Shown here one piece after another: positions 7,453-15,700 of a stretch of DNA of 16,562 nucleotides (positions are counted from its first letter, which is position 1; each line of letters starts with the position of its first letter). Under the pieces are notes generated by a model. That model saw only the letters and a program-made list of their open reading frames with translations. It did not search any database and was not told where the DNA came from. A program made the position numbers and the translations under genes. The stretch is from an uncultured Flammeovirgaceae bacterium (GTDB taxonomy: Bacteria; Bacteroidota; Bacteroidia; Cytophagales; Cyclobacteriaceae): positions 1 to 16,562 of the forward strand of contig CAKZPJ010000152.1 in the NCBI GenBank assembly GCA_937138955.1. The letters run 5' to 3'.

Positions 7453-7484
7453 TTGCATTTACGGTGAAAGCTTGCTTACTTTTA
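7453..7484 (+). promoter_or_regulatory. Candidate promoter for the Cys/His-rich gene
   Basis: TTG (7453-7455), a 21-base spacer and TACTTTTA (7477-7484) resemble the Bacteroidota promoter pattern. The start site would fall almost at the ATGs at 7490/7493, implying a leaderless or very short-leader transcript. It favours those starts over the ATG at 7430, which lies upstream of the promoter. Confidence 0.3.
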
Positions 7485-7489
7485 CCGCA

Positions 7490-7828
7490 ATGATGCCACA
7501 AGCTAATCACCGTGGGTACTGTTTATTATGCCAAGGCCTACTCGGCTATTTGTTCGTGCTGAATATTATTGGTTTCTCTTGGCATTTGCATAGCCACTTT
7601 TCGGATAATACAATTGTATTAGAGCAGAATGAGTCTGTTTTATTTTCTGATGACAGTTGTCAAGTTTGCGATTGGTTGGTACATCATACCTATCATGGTT
7701 CTACCCCACTACAAGTAGCGACTGTAATTTACCCGGAAAGCATTTCCCTAGGTTCGTCCACTCAGACTCTGCACTGCTTCTGGACTCAGCAATATCAGCC
7801 ATCCCGTGCTCCGCCAGTTTTAGGTTAA
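7490..7828 (+). CDS. Small Cys/His-rich membrane-anchored protein, function unknown
   Basis: I place the start at the tandem ATG pair 7490/7493 (112 residues). The frame is open back to an ATG at 7430, but those 20 extra residues come before a promoter-like site and inside an inverted repeat. The protein has CLLCQGLLGYLFVLNIIGF, a Cys-x2-Cys pair leading into one membrane segment. Then come HLHSH, an acidic stretch, DDSCQVCDWLVHHTYH with a second Cys pair and three His, and a C-terminal end RAPPVLG. Short proteins with clustered His and Cys and a final R(A/G)PP are found beside metal- or TonB-related genes in Bacteroidota, so a periplasmic metal-binding role is an inference. It is not a member of a family I can name. 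The lipoprotein gene 102 bases downstream, with no terminator between, is probably cotranscribed. Confidence 0.65.
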   Translation: MMPQANHRGYCLLCQGLLGYLFVLNIIGFSWHLHSHFSDNTIVLEQNESVLFSDDSCQVCDWLVHHTYHGSTPLQVATVIYPESISLGSSTQTLHCFWTQQYQPSRAPPVLG

Positions 7829-7930
7829 CCCTACCTTTTACGTATTATTTTATCAATAAATCTGCCTTATTCAGTAGGAGTAGATAGTTCGCTATATCCA
7901 TATTTCTTAATCGACTTACCAATTTACACC

Positions 7931-8536
7931 ATGAAAAAGATATTATTTGCTGCCGAAAGGTTGCTCATTGCTTTGTTATTTTTATTCACTTTTGTTGCTT
8001 GTGATGATGATGACGTTCCACCGGAAGAAAATGAAGAGGAAGCTATTACGAATGTCATCCTTACGTTTAGTCCTCAGGGCGGAGGAAGCGACGTTACCGC
8101 TACTTGGGTAGATGCTGACGGCGAAGGAGCCGGAGATCCGGTACTAACTGATATTGAACTAGCGGTTAATACTACTTATACCCTAAGTATGGTGCTTACT
8201 AACGCACTTGACCCTACTGACCCTGAAGATATTACGGAGGAAATTGAAGAGGAAGATGACGAGCATATGTTCTTTTTTGGCTGGACTGATGGATTGTTTT
8301 CCGACCCTGCCGGTGATGGTAACGTTGATACTCGATCTGATGCGGTTAATTACGAAGATCCGCTGGATGAAAATGGATATCCGGTTGGTTTAGAAACTGA
8401 GTGGACGACGGGTGATGCCGCTACTGGTGAATTTAGGGTAGTATTAAAGCATCAGCCTGATATTAAATCGGCTACTTCCGGGGCTACCGACGGTGAATCG
8501 GATATTGATATTAGATGGGATATTGAGATTCAGTAG
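7931..8536 (+). CDS. Surface-type lipoprotein with Cys-Asp4 signal, Bacteroidota-specific family
   Basis: A 201-residue lipoprotein. The signal peptide ends LFTFVAC with lipidated Cys24, directly followed by DDDD, a close match to the acidic lipoprotein export signal that places lipoproteins on the Bacteroidota cell surface. The mature part is very acidic and beta-rich: EEEAITNVILTFSPQGGG, VTATWVDADGEGAGDPV, IELAVNTTYTLSMVLTNA, the marked EDITEEIEEEDDEHMFFF, then GLETEWTTGDAATGEFRVVL, LKHQPDIKS and GESDIDIRWDIEIQ. This wording belongs to a Bacteroidota family I remember being annotated loosely as type 1 periplasmic binding fold protein and commonly next to a TonB-dependent receptor, although none follows here. 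The DDEH region and Asp content could bind metal, but that is an inference. It probably shares a transcript with the Cys/His-rich gene. Confidence 0.85.
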   Translation: MKKILFAAERLLIALLFLFTFVACDDDDVPPEENEEEAITNVILTFSPQGGGSDVTATWVDADGEGAGDPVLTDIELAVNTTYTLSMVLTNALDPTDPEDITEEIEEEDDEHMFFFGWTDGLFSDPAGDGNVDTRSDAVNYEDPLDENGYPVGLETEWTTGDAATGEFRVVLKHQPDIKSATSGATDGESDIDIRWDIEIQ

Positions 8537-8580
8537 GTGATAAGTAATTGAGCGAGGTAAGGGGCATATTCTTAGTACTA

Positions 8581-8784
8581 TCAATCCTGAGAATTAGCGT
8601 AAAATTGGAAGCCGATAAATCCCCAGGCGGAATAAGAAAATAACGTCAAAGCTAAAGCGGGAGTAGTGAAGCCAAGAAGTAAAACTAAGGCAGCTATTCC
8701 AACAAACAAGTAACCGGCTACCTTTACGTTCCTAACTCCTCGCTCAGTACTTTTACTAGCTACTGCTTTAGTAGAAAAAATCCC
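8581..8784 (-). pseudogene. Start-less open frame for a two-helix membrane protein (remnant or rare start)
   Basis: On the minus strand 67 sense codons run from just after a TAA (8787-8785) to a TGA at 8583-8581 with no ATG or GTG. The encoded protein has a basic N-terminal part (SKSTERGVRNVKV), then two hydrophobic stretches, GYLFVGIAALVLLGF and PALALTLFSYSAWGFIGFQF, ending YANSQD. The sequence looks coding: a hydrophobic pattern with flanking charges and codon choice like the neighbouring genes. The only plausible start is TTG at 8709, giving 42 residues, or an ATT at 8781. Its 5' end lies against the terminator of the spondin lipoprotein gene. It could be a gene whose 5' end was deleted, or a small protein using a rare start. 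I do not recognise the family. Confidence 0.45.
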
Positions 8785-8818
8785 TTAAGACTTCTCTGAC
8801 TGAGTTAGTCTGAAGGGA
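8775..8818 (-). terminator. Rho-independent terminator of the spondin-domain lipoprotein gene
   Basis: The arms 8781-8792 (TCCCTTAAGACT) and 8807-8818 (AGTCTGAAGGGA) pair at 11 of 12 positions around a 14-base loop. Read on the minus strand the stem is followed by TTTTTT (8780-8775). It starts 9 bases after the stop codon of the lipoprotein gene. Confidence 0.9.
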
Positions 8819-8827
8819 CTAATAAAA

Positions 8828-9607
8828 CTATTTAGGCATGATAGTAATCTTGATAACCGAAGCATTTTCAGGAACGTGAAAATCAAAGTCTCGTTCGGCA
8901 ACGGGTTTAATTACATCAACTGAATCGTGTGGGCCTACGTTGCTAGAACCAGGCTCTTGCGCTAATACTTGATTAGGGCCAGTACCAGGGGCGGTATCTT
9001 CTTCAGTTCCTGCATCATAAAGCGATATATACTTAGTAACATTACCGTAGATAGGCTCATCTCCGTCAAACAGCAGTAATCCACCGTTGTTGAATCCGTA
9101 GAACCAATCGTTCGACTGCACGAACATGGTTTCTATCTGTAGATAATAGCCCGGTAGTGCTGTTACTTCAAATGAAGTTGGTGTGCCGGGAAGAATGGGG
9201 CCATCGGGACTGATAATACCGCTCATGCCGATACTTTCTTCTCCAGCTAATTGGTCAGCTTTTACCATTGCCATTCCATCTTCAGCGATTAGCTCGGTCC
9301 CTTCATCAGCAGGCATATGTGGAGCAAAAACAGCTTTTTCTCCAGCAGCAGTTTTGTAGAGAGCGAACACTCCCGGCGATAGCGGAACGATTCCGTTGGC
9401 TCGGTCAGTATCAATTAATCCTGGTTCAGAGACGTTCTCAATCGTTACTACAAAAGTAGTAGACTCTTCTTCTTCATCGTGGATTTCGTCCAGAATCTCA
9501 TGAAGAATCTCCCTACAGCCGAAGGTGCTGCTGAGTAATACAGCAACTAGGGCTAATTTTAATGTTCGAAATAGTACCATAGCGTTGTGAGAGGTTCGGT
9601 TAAACAT
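8828..9607 (-). CDS. Spondin-domain lipoprotein
   Basis: 259 residues from the ATG at 9607, or 250 from the ATG at 9580, which gives a more usual signal peptide; A-rich bases before the first ATG favour 9607. The lipobox SSTFGC puts the lipidated Cys at residue 31. After a short acidic stretch (HDEEEE) the rest is a bacterial spondin_N domain (about 50-255): TTFVVTIENVS, PLSPGVFALY, FAPHMPADEGTELIAEDG, FEVTALPGYYLQIETMFVQSNDWF, GNVTKYISLYDAGTEED, then GPNQ and a final strand ASVIKITIMPK. The acidic LYDAGTEED and the SND segment agree with the calcium-binding spondin fold. These proteins are exported and thought to act in adhesion or matrix binding. A TTG-N20-TAGGTTCT site upstream (9650 to 9620, minus strand) is a weak promoter candidate. 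It is a single-gene unit, closed by the strong terminator after it. Confidence 0.88.
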   Translation of the reverse strand: MFNRTSHNAMVLFRTLKLALVAVLLSSTFGCREILHEILDEIHDEEEESTTFVVTIENVSEPGLIDTDRANGIVPLSPGVFALYKTAAGEKAVFAPHMPADEGTELIAEDGMAMVKADQLAGEESIGMSGIISPDGPILPGTPTSFEVTALPGYYLQIETMFVQSNDWFYGFNNGGLLLFDGDEPIYGNVTKYISLYDAGTEEDTAPGTGPNQVLAQEPGSSNVGPHDSVDVIKPVAERDFDFHVPENASVIKITIMPK

Positions 9608-9690
9608 ATATTTTGCTTAAGAACCTAAGGTAGAAAGGAAGCTGTCACAAGGGGTGTAAGCCAGACGACATAGTATTAGATAGGCCAAAA

Positions 9691-9722
9691 AATAAAAAAG
9701 TGGACTTTCATTAAGTCCACTT
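9691..9722 (-). terminator. Rho-independent terminator of the helical hypothetical gene
   Basis: AAGTGGACTT (9698-9707) and AAGTCCACTT (9713-9722) are perfect 10-base arms around a TCATT loop. On the minus strand they are followed by a T-run (TTTTTATTTTTTGG read from 9697). The position between the hypothetical gene and the spondin gene separates their transcripts. Confidence 0.9.
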
Positions 9723-9760
9723 AAAGCATAAGCTAATTTAGACGTAGAGAAGTGAGCTTA

Positions 9761-10231
9761 TCAGCCAATATCAGCTGTTTCTGAAGAAGACTTTTGCTCG
9801 GCAGACTGGTCAATCAGCTCTCCCATAAGTGCAAAAAAATCCTTTTTGTAGCGGCGGTATTCGGTGGCGAATGCTGAGAGATGATTGCTAAGTCCGCCAA
9901 ACCTTTGCTGATACTCGTCGAAATCTAGCGAATGATCTTCTTCCATGCGGTGCCCTAGGTATTTGACGTGGCGACGGGTTTGTTGTTTAAATTGATCGAG
10001 CAGTTCACCGTTGTAGTAAATGAGTAGGTTCTGAAGGTGGCTAAGGCGTTGCTTTTGTGCCACAGATAAGCATTTTACGGTGTAGGTATCAAGCATTTTC
10101 TGAAAGAACTTTAGCTCCTGTTTCCACAGAGATACTTCCGACTGCCAATCCAGGCTATTGTGATACATTTCGTCGATGTTGCGTTTCATCAACATTGGCT
10201 GCGATTCTTCGATCATCTGATCCATAAGCAT
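9761..10231 (-). CDS. Helical hypothetical protein, conserved-looking
   Basis: 156 residues with no signal peptide or membrane segment, rich in Gln, Glu, Lys and aromatic residues, and apparently all-helical. Visible pieces are SLDWQSEVSLWKQELKFFQKML (about 26-48), AQKQRLSHLQNLLIYYNGELLDQF, HRMEEDHSLDFDEYQQRF, and FATEYRRYKKDFFALMGELI near the end. The heptad-like spacing suggests a helical bundle or coiled coil. The first ATG at 10231 has two more in-frame Met codons within five residues (MLMDQM), so the exact start is open. It lies 158 bases downstream of the S9 peptidase gene on the same strand and might be read from it; I see no terminator between them and no good promoter. I do not recognise a function. 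Confidence 0.75.
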   Translation of the reverse strand: MLMDQMIEESQPMLMKRNIDEMYHNSLDWQSEVSLWKQELKFFQKMLDTYTVKCLSVAQKQRLSHLQNLLIYYNGELLDQFKQQTRRHVKYLGHRMEEDHSLDFDEYQQRFGGLSNHLSAFATEYRRYKKDFFALMGELIDQSAEQKSSSETADIG

Positions 10232-10389
10232 AAAATTTATGTGAAAAATGAGTAAAGGCGCATGAGAATAGGTAGGCTCTAAAAATAAGCATGAGCATTA
10301 CGGGTTGGGTCTCTACTCAATATAGCAGAAAAGCCGCAAGGATGAAAGGAAACACTACGATGAATTTAAGTGGTATAGACCGAGGTCAA

Positions 10390-12495
10390 TTAGCGTTCGG
10401 GTTCATTCATGTTTTTTTCCGGTTTCTCCACAGTAGCCTCTACAATGTCTTCATCAAATTCTTCCCAAAGATACTGATTGAACCACTCCCAGTTGTGCCA
10501 TATGGCTGCCAGGCGTTCTCTTGGTCTATTAATACCGTGACCAAAGCCTTTATAAACAATTAGTTTAGTAGCCACTCCTACATCCCCTAACCCCTGATAT
10601 AACTTATAAGCATTTGAAATAGGAACTCTCGCGTCATTCTCTCCGTGCTGAATCAAAGTGGGAGTGCTAGCCTGACGAATATTAGTCATAGGTGAGGTTT
10701 TGGCGTAGACATCAGGATCATCCCAAGGGGTGGCTTGCAGATACTGCCGAGTGAACGGATGAATATCAGTGCTAACGTAATAAGTAGTCCAGTCGGAAAT
10801 ACCCGCTCCGACACTTACTGCCTTGAAACGATTGGTATTAGTGGTTAAAAAAGCTGAAATATACCCGCCCTGGCTCCAGCCCATCGCTCCCATCCGGGTA
10901 GTGTCAATCATATTTTGTTCAGCCAGATAATCGACGCCTGACATTATATCCCACATATCTCCCACACCAAGGTTACGAACATTCAGCGAACGAAATTCTT
11001 CCCCGTATCCGGCCGATCCCCGGTAATTAGGTCGTAATACTAATGCACCTTTTTCTAGCCACTGGTTAACCGGATATACCGAAGATAATACCGGAGTAGG
11101 AGTATCTACTCCGGTAGGGCCACCGTGAATGACAACTAATAGCGGATACTGTTTAGCGGGATCATAATCAGCGGGTTTGTGTAATATGCCCTCAATGGTG
11201 GTTCCGTCGCGGCTATCCCACTGAATGACCTCGCTACTACCCAATCTCATACTCTGAATTTGCTGAGTCATATTAGATACAGCTACCGGTTCCCACTGTT
11301 GAGTATTGGTGGTATATATTTCGGTAAGCTGAGTGGCTGACCGCCCCTGGAGAGCTAGGTCTTCGCCATTATGAGAAAAGCTTAGTGCGTATACGTTGTC
11401 AGGATTCTCCAGCACAGTTTTAGACTCGCCGGTTTCAGGATCAATCTTGTACACATACTGTTGGGTTCGCTGACGAGCCAAGGCGTACATACCGTTGGGG
11501 TTCCAGTGTAGGTTGAAAACCTCTTCGTCAATATCAGTAGCAATCGGTTGAGGCTGCCCCTCGCCATTGGCTAGTATTTTTAAAATTTTACCGTTCTTAT
11601 AAAAGTTGGATAACGTATCCTCGCCACTCGATTGGTAGGCAATCCATTCTCCATCCGGCGACCAAACCGGATTTCCATCATAACCCGGGGTATTTACCAA
11701 TGTACGAATCTTACGGTCGCCAATGCGAGTAATCGCAATGTCGGCGGAGAAAAAGGAGAGCAGTTGCGAGGTCTCCTGCCGCTGAAAGGCAATCTGCTGA
11801 CCATCTGGTGACCAGGAAAAACGACTCACCGAGAAGTGTTCTCCCTGGGTAAGTTGTTCGGGTTTAGGACGCTGAATACAGTCCTGACTATCAGTAGAAT
11901 CATTAGTGCAGGGCATTTCTTCGGGTCTTGGCCACATATCGGGTTGCACGGTCAGCGTCCAGAGGTGGTACTGATCGTATTCTTCATCTTCTACCGTAAA
12001 TTCGCCGAAGCGTTTTTTTCGTTCTTTTTCTGAATCTACATCTTTATCAGCCTGAGTGAAAGCAATCCGGAGCTCAGTAGGTGACCATGAGAACTGCTGA
12101 ATACCACCTTCTACCGAAGTTAATTGCTGGGCTTCTCCCCCGGCGGCCCGAATCATATAAACTTGGTTATCTTCCTCCCGATCAGCCAAAAAGGCAATCC
12201 ACTGACTGTCGTGCGACCACTGGGGCTGCGTGCTGCTACCTTTCATGGTATACGTGAGTTGAAAAGGAGTACTTCCTTCTCTATAAAGCCAAATTTCCTC
12301 ATCGTAGCGATTTTCTTTCCAGTCAGTGCTTCGAACTTGGTAGGCGATCATACTTCCGTCAGGGGAAATCTGCGGGTTAAAGACACTCCGCAAAGAAAGT
12401 ATCTCCTCAAACTGGCGAGTAGCCTTTTTAGACTGGCTAAAAGCAGTGAATGATGCAGTATAAAGTAGAAAAAAAATCAGAGCTAAAATCCGCAT
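10390..12495 (-). CDS. Exported S9 family (prolyl oligopeptidase-like) peptidase
   Basis: 701 residues from the ATG at 12495, which begins MRILALIFFLLYTASFTAFS, a standard signal peptide. The frame stays open to an ATG at 12558, but the 21 extra residues carry no signal and I reject them. The N-terminal half holds seven recognisable WD40-like (PD40) beta-propeller repeats, e.g. SPDGSMIAY, SHDSQWIAF, SPTELRIAF, SPDGQQIAF, SPDGEWIAY, NPNGMYALA, SHNGEDLAL, so probably a seven-blade propeller. The C-terminal alpha/beta hydrolase has YRGSAGYGEEFRS, the nucleophile Ser541 in GWSQGG, Asp621 in HGENDARVP and His653 in GFGHGINRPRE, a complete triad. The family cleaves short peptides, often after proline or as acylaminoacyl- or dipeptidyl-peptidase; the exact specificity is not readable. 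It probably acts in the periplasm. A 30-residue acidic, then Lys/Glu tail follows the catalytic domain. Confidence 0.93.
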   Translation of the reverse strand: MRILALIFFLLYTASFTAFSQSKKATRQFEEILSLRSVFNPQISPDGSMIAYQVRSTDWKENRYDEEIWLYREGSTPFQLTYTMKGSSTQPQWSHDSQWIAFLADREEDNQVYMIRAAGGEAQQLTSVEGGIQQFSWSPTELRIAFTQADKDVDSEKERKKRFGEFTVEDEEYDQYHLWTLTVQPDMWPRPEEMPCTNDSTDSQDCIQRPKPEQLTQGEHFSVSRFSWSPDGQQIAFQRQETSQLLSFFSADIAITRIGDRKIRTLVNTPGYDGNPVWSPDGEWIAYQSSGEDTLSNFYKNGKILKILANGEGQPQPIATDIDEEVFNLHWNPNGMYALARQRTQQYVYKIDPETGESKTVLENPDNVYALSFSHNGEDLALQGRSATQLTEIYTTNTQQWEPVAVSNMTQQIQSMRLGSSEVIQWDSRDGTTIEGILHKPADYDPAKQYPLLVVIHGGPTGVDTPTPVLSSVYPVNQWLEKGALVLRPNYRGSAGYGEEFRSLNVRNLGVGDMWDIMSGVDYLAEQNMIDTTRMGAMGWSQGGYISAFLTTNTNRFKAVSVGAGISDWTTYYVSTDIHPFTRQYLQATPWDDPDVYAKTSPMTNIRQASTPTLIQHGENDARVPISNAYKLYQGLGDVGVATKLIVYKGFGHGINRPRERLAAIWHNWEWFNQYLWEEFDEDIVEATVEKPEKNMNEPER

Positions 12496-12620
12496 AGCTT
12501 CAGGAATTAAGTTGAAAACGGGATTCCATAATTTGTCTACAAAGTCCGAAAAATCCAAATCTTACTGAGGCGTACTTTTTCTCTCATTTTTCAGTTATTT
12601 CTCTTTCTCTATTATCATAT

Positions 12621-12654
12621 TTTGTTACTTATTTTTAGGCTAAATGTAATTTTT
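12621..12654 (+). promoter_or_regulatory. Candidate promoter for the subtilase gene
   Basis: TTTG (12621-12624), a 22-base spacer and TAATTTTT (12647-12654) fit the Bacteroidota promoter pattern and would give a leader of about 100 bases. The whole 12559-12763 gap is very AT-rich, so chance matches are likely; for the divergent S9 gene I see no equivalent. Confidence 0.3.
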
Positions 12655-12763
12655 TCTATATTTTAGTATTTTAGTAAGAATAAAATAGCTTTTTGAGTAT
12701 TCTTTCGCGGTTTATTTAAAGAAAGAATTGACTTGTTTGGCATGTACTATACTGCTAATTTTT

Positions 12764-15700
12764 ATGTGCTTATTATCACGATTCTACTTAAATCTAATAA
12801 ATCGCACTATTTTACTCATTGTTTTCGGGTTGTGGGCACTTCCTGTAGTGTTAGCTCAAACCAACGAAGCAGCAAAACATAAAATATGGGTGAAGCTTAA
12901 AGAGTCGGTTCCCGAACACTGCGGGGAACCAAAGACTATTGCCACCGGAAAGCCGTCTTTAGATCAACTTAGTAAGGATTGTAATGTGATTGGTATTCGT
13001 CGGGTTTTTCCGCGTACTCATAAATTTGAGAAAGCCCATCGACGGTACGGATTACATCAGTGGTATGAAGTAGAATTCGCTGATACTCTATCTACCTCAG
13101 AAGACGAATTAGCTGCCCTATTTTGCAAAAACACCTGGGTAAGCTCTGCCGAATCCATTCCAGTACGCACCCTTTTTACTACCAACCAATCCGATACGTT
13201 GGCCCCAGTAAATGATCCCCGGTACAAAGATCAGTGGCACTATAATAATACAGGACAAAGTGGAGGAGCTTCTGGTGCGGATATTCGTTTAGATTCTGGT
13301 CGTTTCTTCACTAGCGGCGACAGTCGGGTAGTGGTAGCGGTAATAGATGGTGGTATCGATACGAATCATGAGGATTTGCAGCAAGCTTTATGGGTAAACC
13401 AAGCCGAGAAGTCTGGTAAAGTAGGGGTAGATGATGATGGAAATGGGTACGTAGATGATGTGTACGGCTATGATTTTAGCGCAGACAAAGGAAGAGTTTA
13501 TTCCGATAAACACGGAACCCATGTGGCGGGCACGGTGGGAGCAGTTTCTAATAACGGTATTGGAGTAGCCGGAGTAGCCGGGGGCGATGGTAAGAAGCCT
13601 GGTGTAAGGCTTATGAGTTGTGCGGTATTCGGGCGATCGGGGCAAGGTGGCTTTCCCGCAGCTTTTGTTTACGCAGCTGACAATGGAGCCGTAATCGCTC
13701 AGAATAGTTGGGGTGGTGGAACTGAAAGCCAAGTGCTGGAAGCTGCTGTACGGTATTTTAATGAGCGGGCGGGTTATGATAACTCTGATGAGAAATTTAC
13801 GCTGAATATTCAAACTGGGCCGATGGCGGGTGGTTTGGTAGTGTTTGCGGCAGGTAATAATAAAACAAACCAAGCCAGGGTAGCGTATCCCGCGTCGTTA
13901 GAGACCGTTATGGCGGTAGCTTCTCTTGATCATAACGATAAAAAATCTGACTTTTCCAACTACGGCGATTGGGTAGATATTGCTGCGCCTGGTTCTGATA
14001 TACTAAGTACGTTTCCCGGTAATAGTTACGGTTATTTATCGGGTACGTCTATGGCCTGCCCTCACGTGTCAGGAGTAGCCAGCCTGATTATATCTCGGTT
14101 TCAGCGTCAGGGATTCACTAGTGGGCATCTCCGCCAAATACTGCTCACCTCATCTGATAATATTGATCTAGCGAATTCTTCGCATATAGCTGATTTGGGT
14201 GTGGGGCGCATAAATACGTACCGAGCCTTATCAGGCGATACTGATCAACCTCCGGCAACTATTGCCGATCTATCAACAAATAAAACGACTTTCAACTCAG
14301 TAGACCTAAGCTTTACGGCTACCGGAACCGACAATCAGCGGGGAACGGCTGCCTACTATGAGATCTATTTTTCAGAAGAGGTAGTCAAGGAAGACGAGAT
14401 AAACGAAGCCTCACGCTTGTTAGCTAAACTGCCTAATCCTGCTGGTACGATGGATACCATTAGGATCGAAGGGTTGCAATATGCTACATCATACTATTTT
14501 TCACTCCGGGCGGTTGACTTATTAGGAAATCCCTCACCTTGGTCAAAAGTAGTACAAGCTACTACCGATGAACCACCCCGTATAAAAGTTCGTCCGGAAG
14601 CTTTAACTGCTACGGTAGAAGCCAGGCAGTTACAGATAGACACCATAGTAATTGACAATACATTGGGAAAAAGCCCGCTAACGTTCCAATTGTTGTTGGA
14701 TAGCACTTCAGACGGATGGTTACAGTTAACGACTGATTCAGGAACGGTGGCTTCCGAAGCTATTATGGAAATTCCTTTTTCCTGGGATGCTCGCTCGCTA
14801 TACGCTGGCAACTTAGCAGCTAATTTGCAAATAGTCAGTAATGACCCGAATAATTCTACGGTAGAAATCCCGGTACAGCTAACAGTTACAGGAACCCCCG
14901 AACTGAATATATCGAGCCGTCGCATACAATTTGGTGAAGTGTACCGCACGTTCTTCAAAAGAAGAAATATGATCGCTCATAATGTGGGAACAGATACTCT
15001 TACGATAGATTATATGGTATCTGATAATGAGCTGTTCACAGTAGAATCGGTTACCACAATGATTGCCCCCGGAGAAAAGTATAATTTTTATGTAACATTC
15101 TCTCCGCAAGACTTAGATGAACAAGTTGGTCAGATTACTATCAGTAGCAATGATCCGCAACAGCCTGAAATGACAGTTTTAGTGGAAGGAATAGGTTTAG
15201 AACCCCCACCACTATTGATTAGCCCATCAGGAATAGTGGCCGAAGTAGTTCAGGATGATAGCCTAACCCGAGGAGTTCGTTTGCAAAATACTAGCTTTAC
15301 TGACACACTACGATGGTTAGTTGACGAAGTATTACCCGATTGGTTGGCACTGGTAGATTCTGCCGGAAGCTTGCTGCCTCGGGAAGTTGGTAGATTTCGT
15401 TTTAAGCTAAAGTCCGGAAATAAGGAGTTAGGACAGTACCGTACCGATATTCGTTTCCAGTTTTATGATGACGAATCGGAAGTTCTTCCTGTGACGATGG
15501 TGGTGGTTGAACCAAATCTACCACCAGTTTGGTCTGATTCGCTAATAAATTTTTCAATAGCTATTAGGAGGGGTGAGGCTCGTTTTAACTTAGCGGGTTT
15601 CGTAACCGACCCAGAACAAGACCCACTACGTTTCAATTTTCAATGGGAAGGTGGCGCTATCGCCTCCGCCCGTACCATGGATAGTATATTACTAATTAAT

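Noticed and set aside
7657..7887. 76-codon plus-strand ORF overlapping the Cys/His-rich gene in another frame
   Set aside because: The other frame has the signal-like helix and the CxxC/His clusters; this one has only Ser/Phe-rich low-information sequence.
10260..10295. Direct repeat GCATGAG at 10260-10266 and 10289-10295
   Set aside because: Seven bases only; expected by chance at this length.
12496..12558. 21-residue N-terminal extension of the S9 peptidase
   Set aside because: It would bury a good signal peptide that starts at 12495.
12728..12753. TTGACT ... TATACT as a sigma-70 style promoter before the subtilase
   Set aside because: Spacing is only 14 bases and Bacteroidota use a different promoter consensus.
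13388..13873. 161-codon minus-strand ORF
   Set aside because: Lies entirely antisense inside the subtilase catalytic domain, whose frame is strongly conserved.
14494..15109. Two minus-strand ORFs (154 and 76 codons)
   Set aside because: Antisense to the continuous subtilase frame; no motif of their own.
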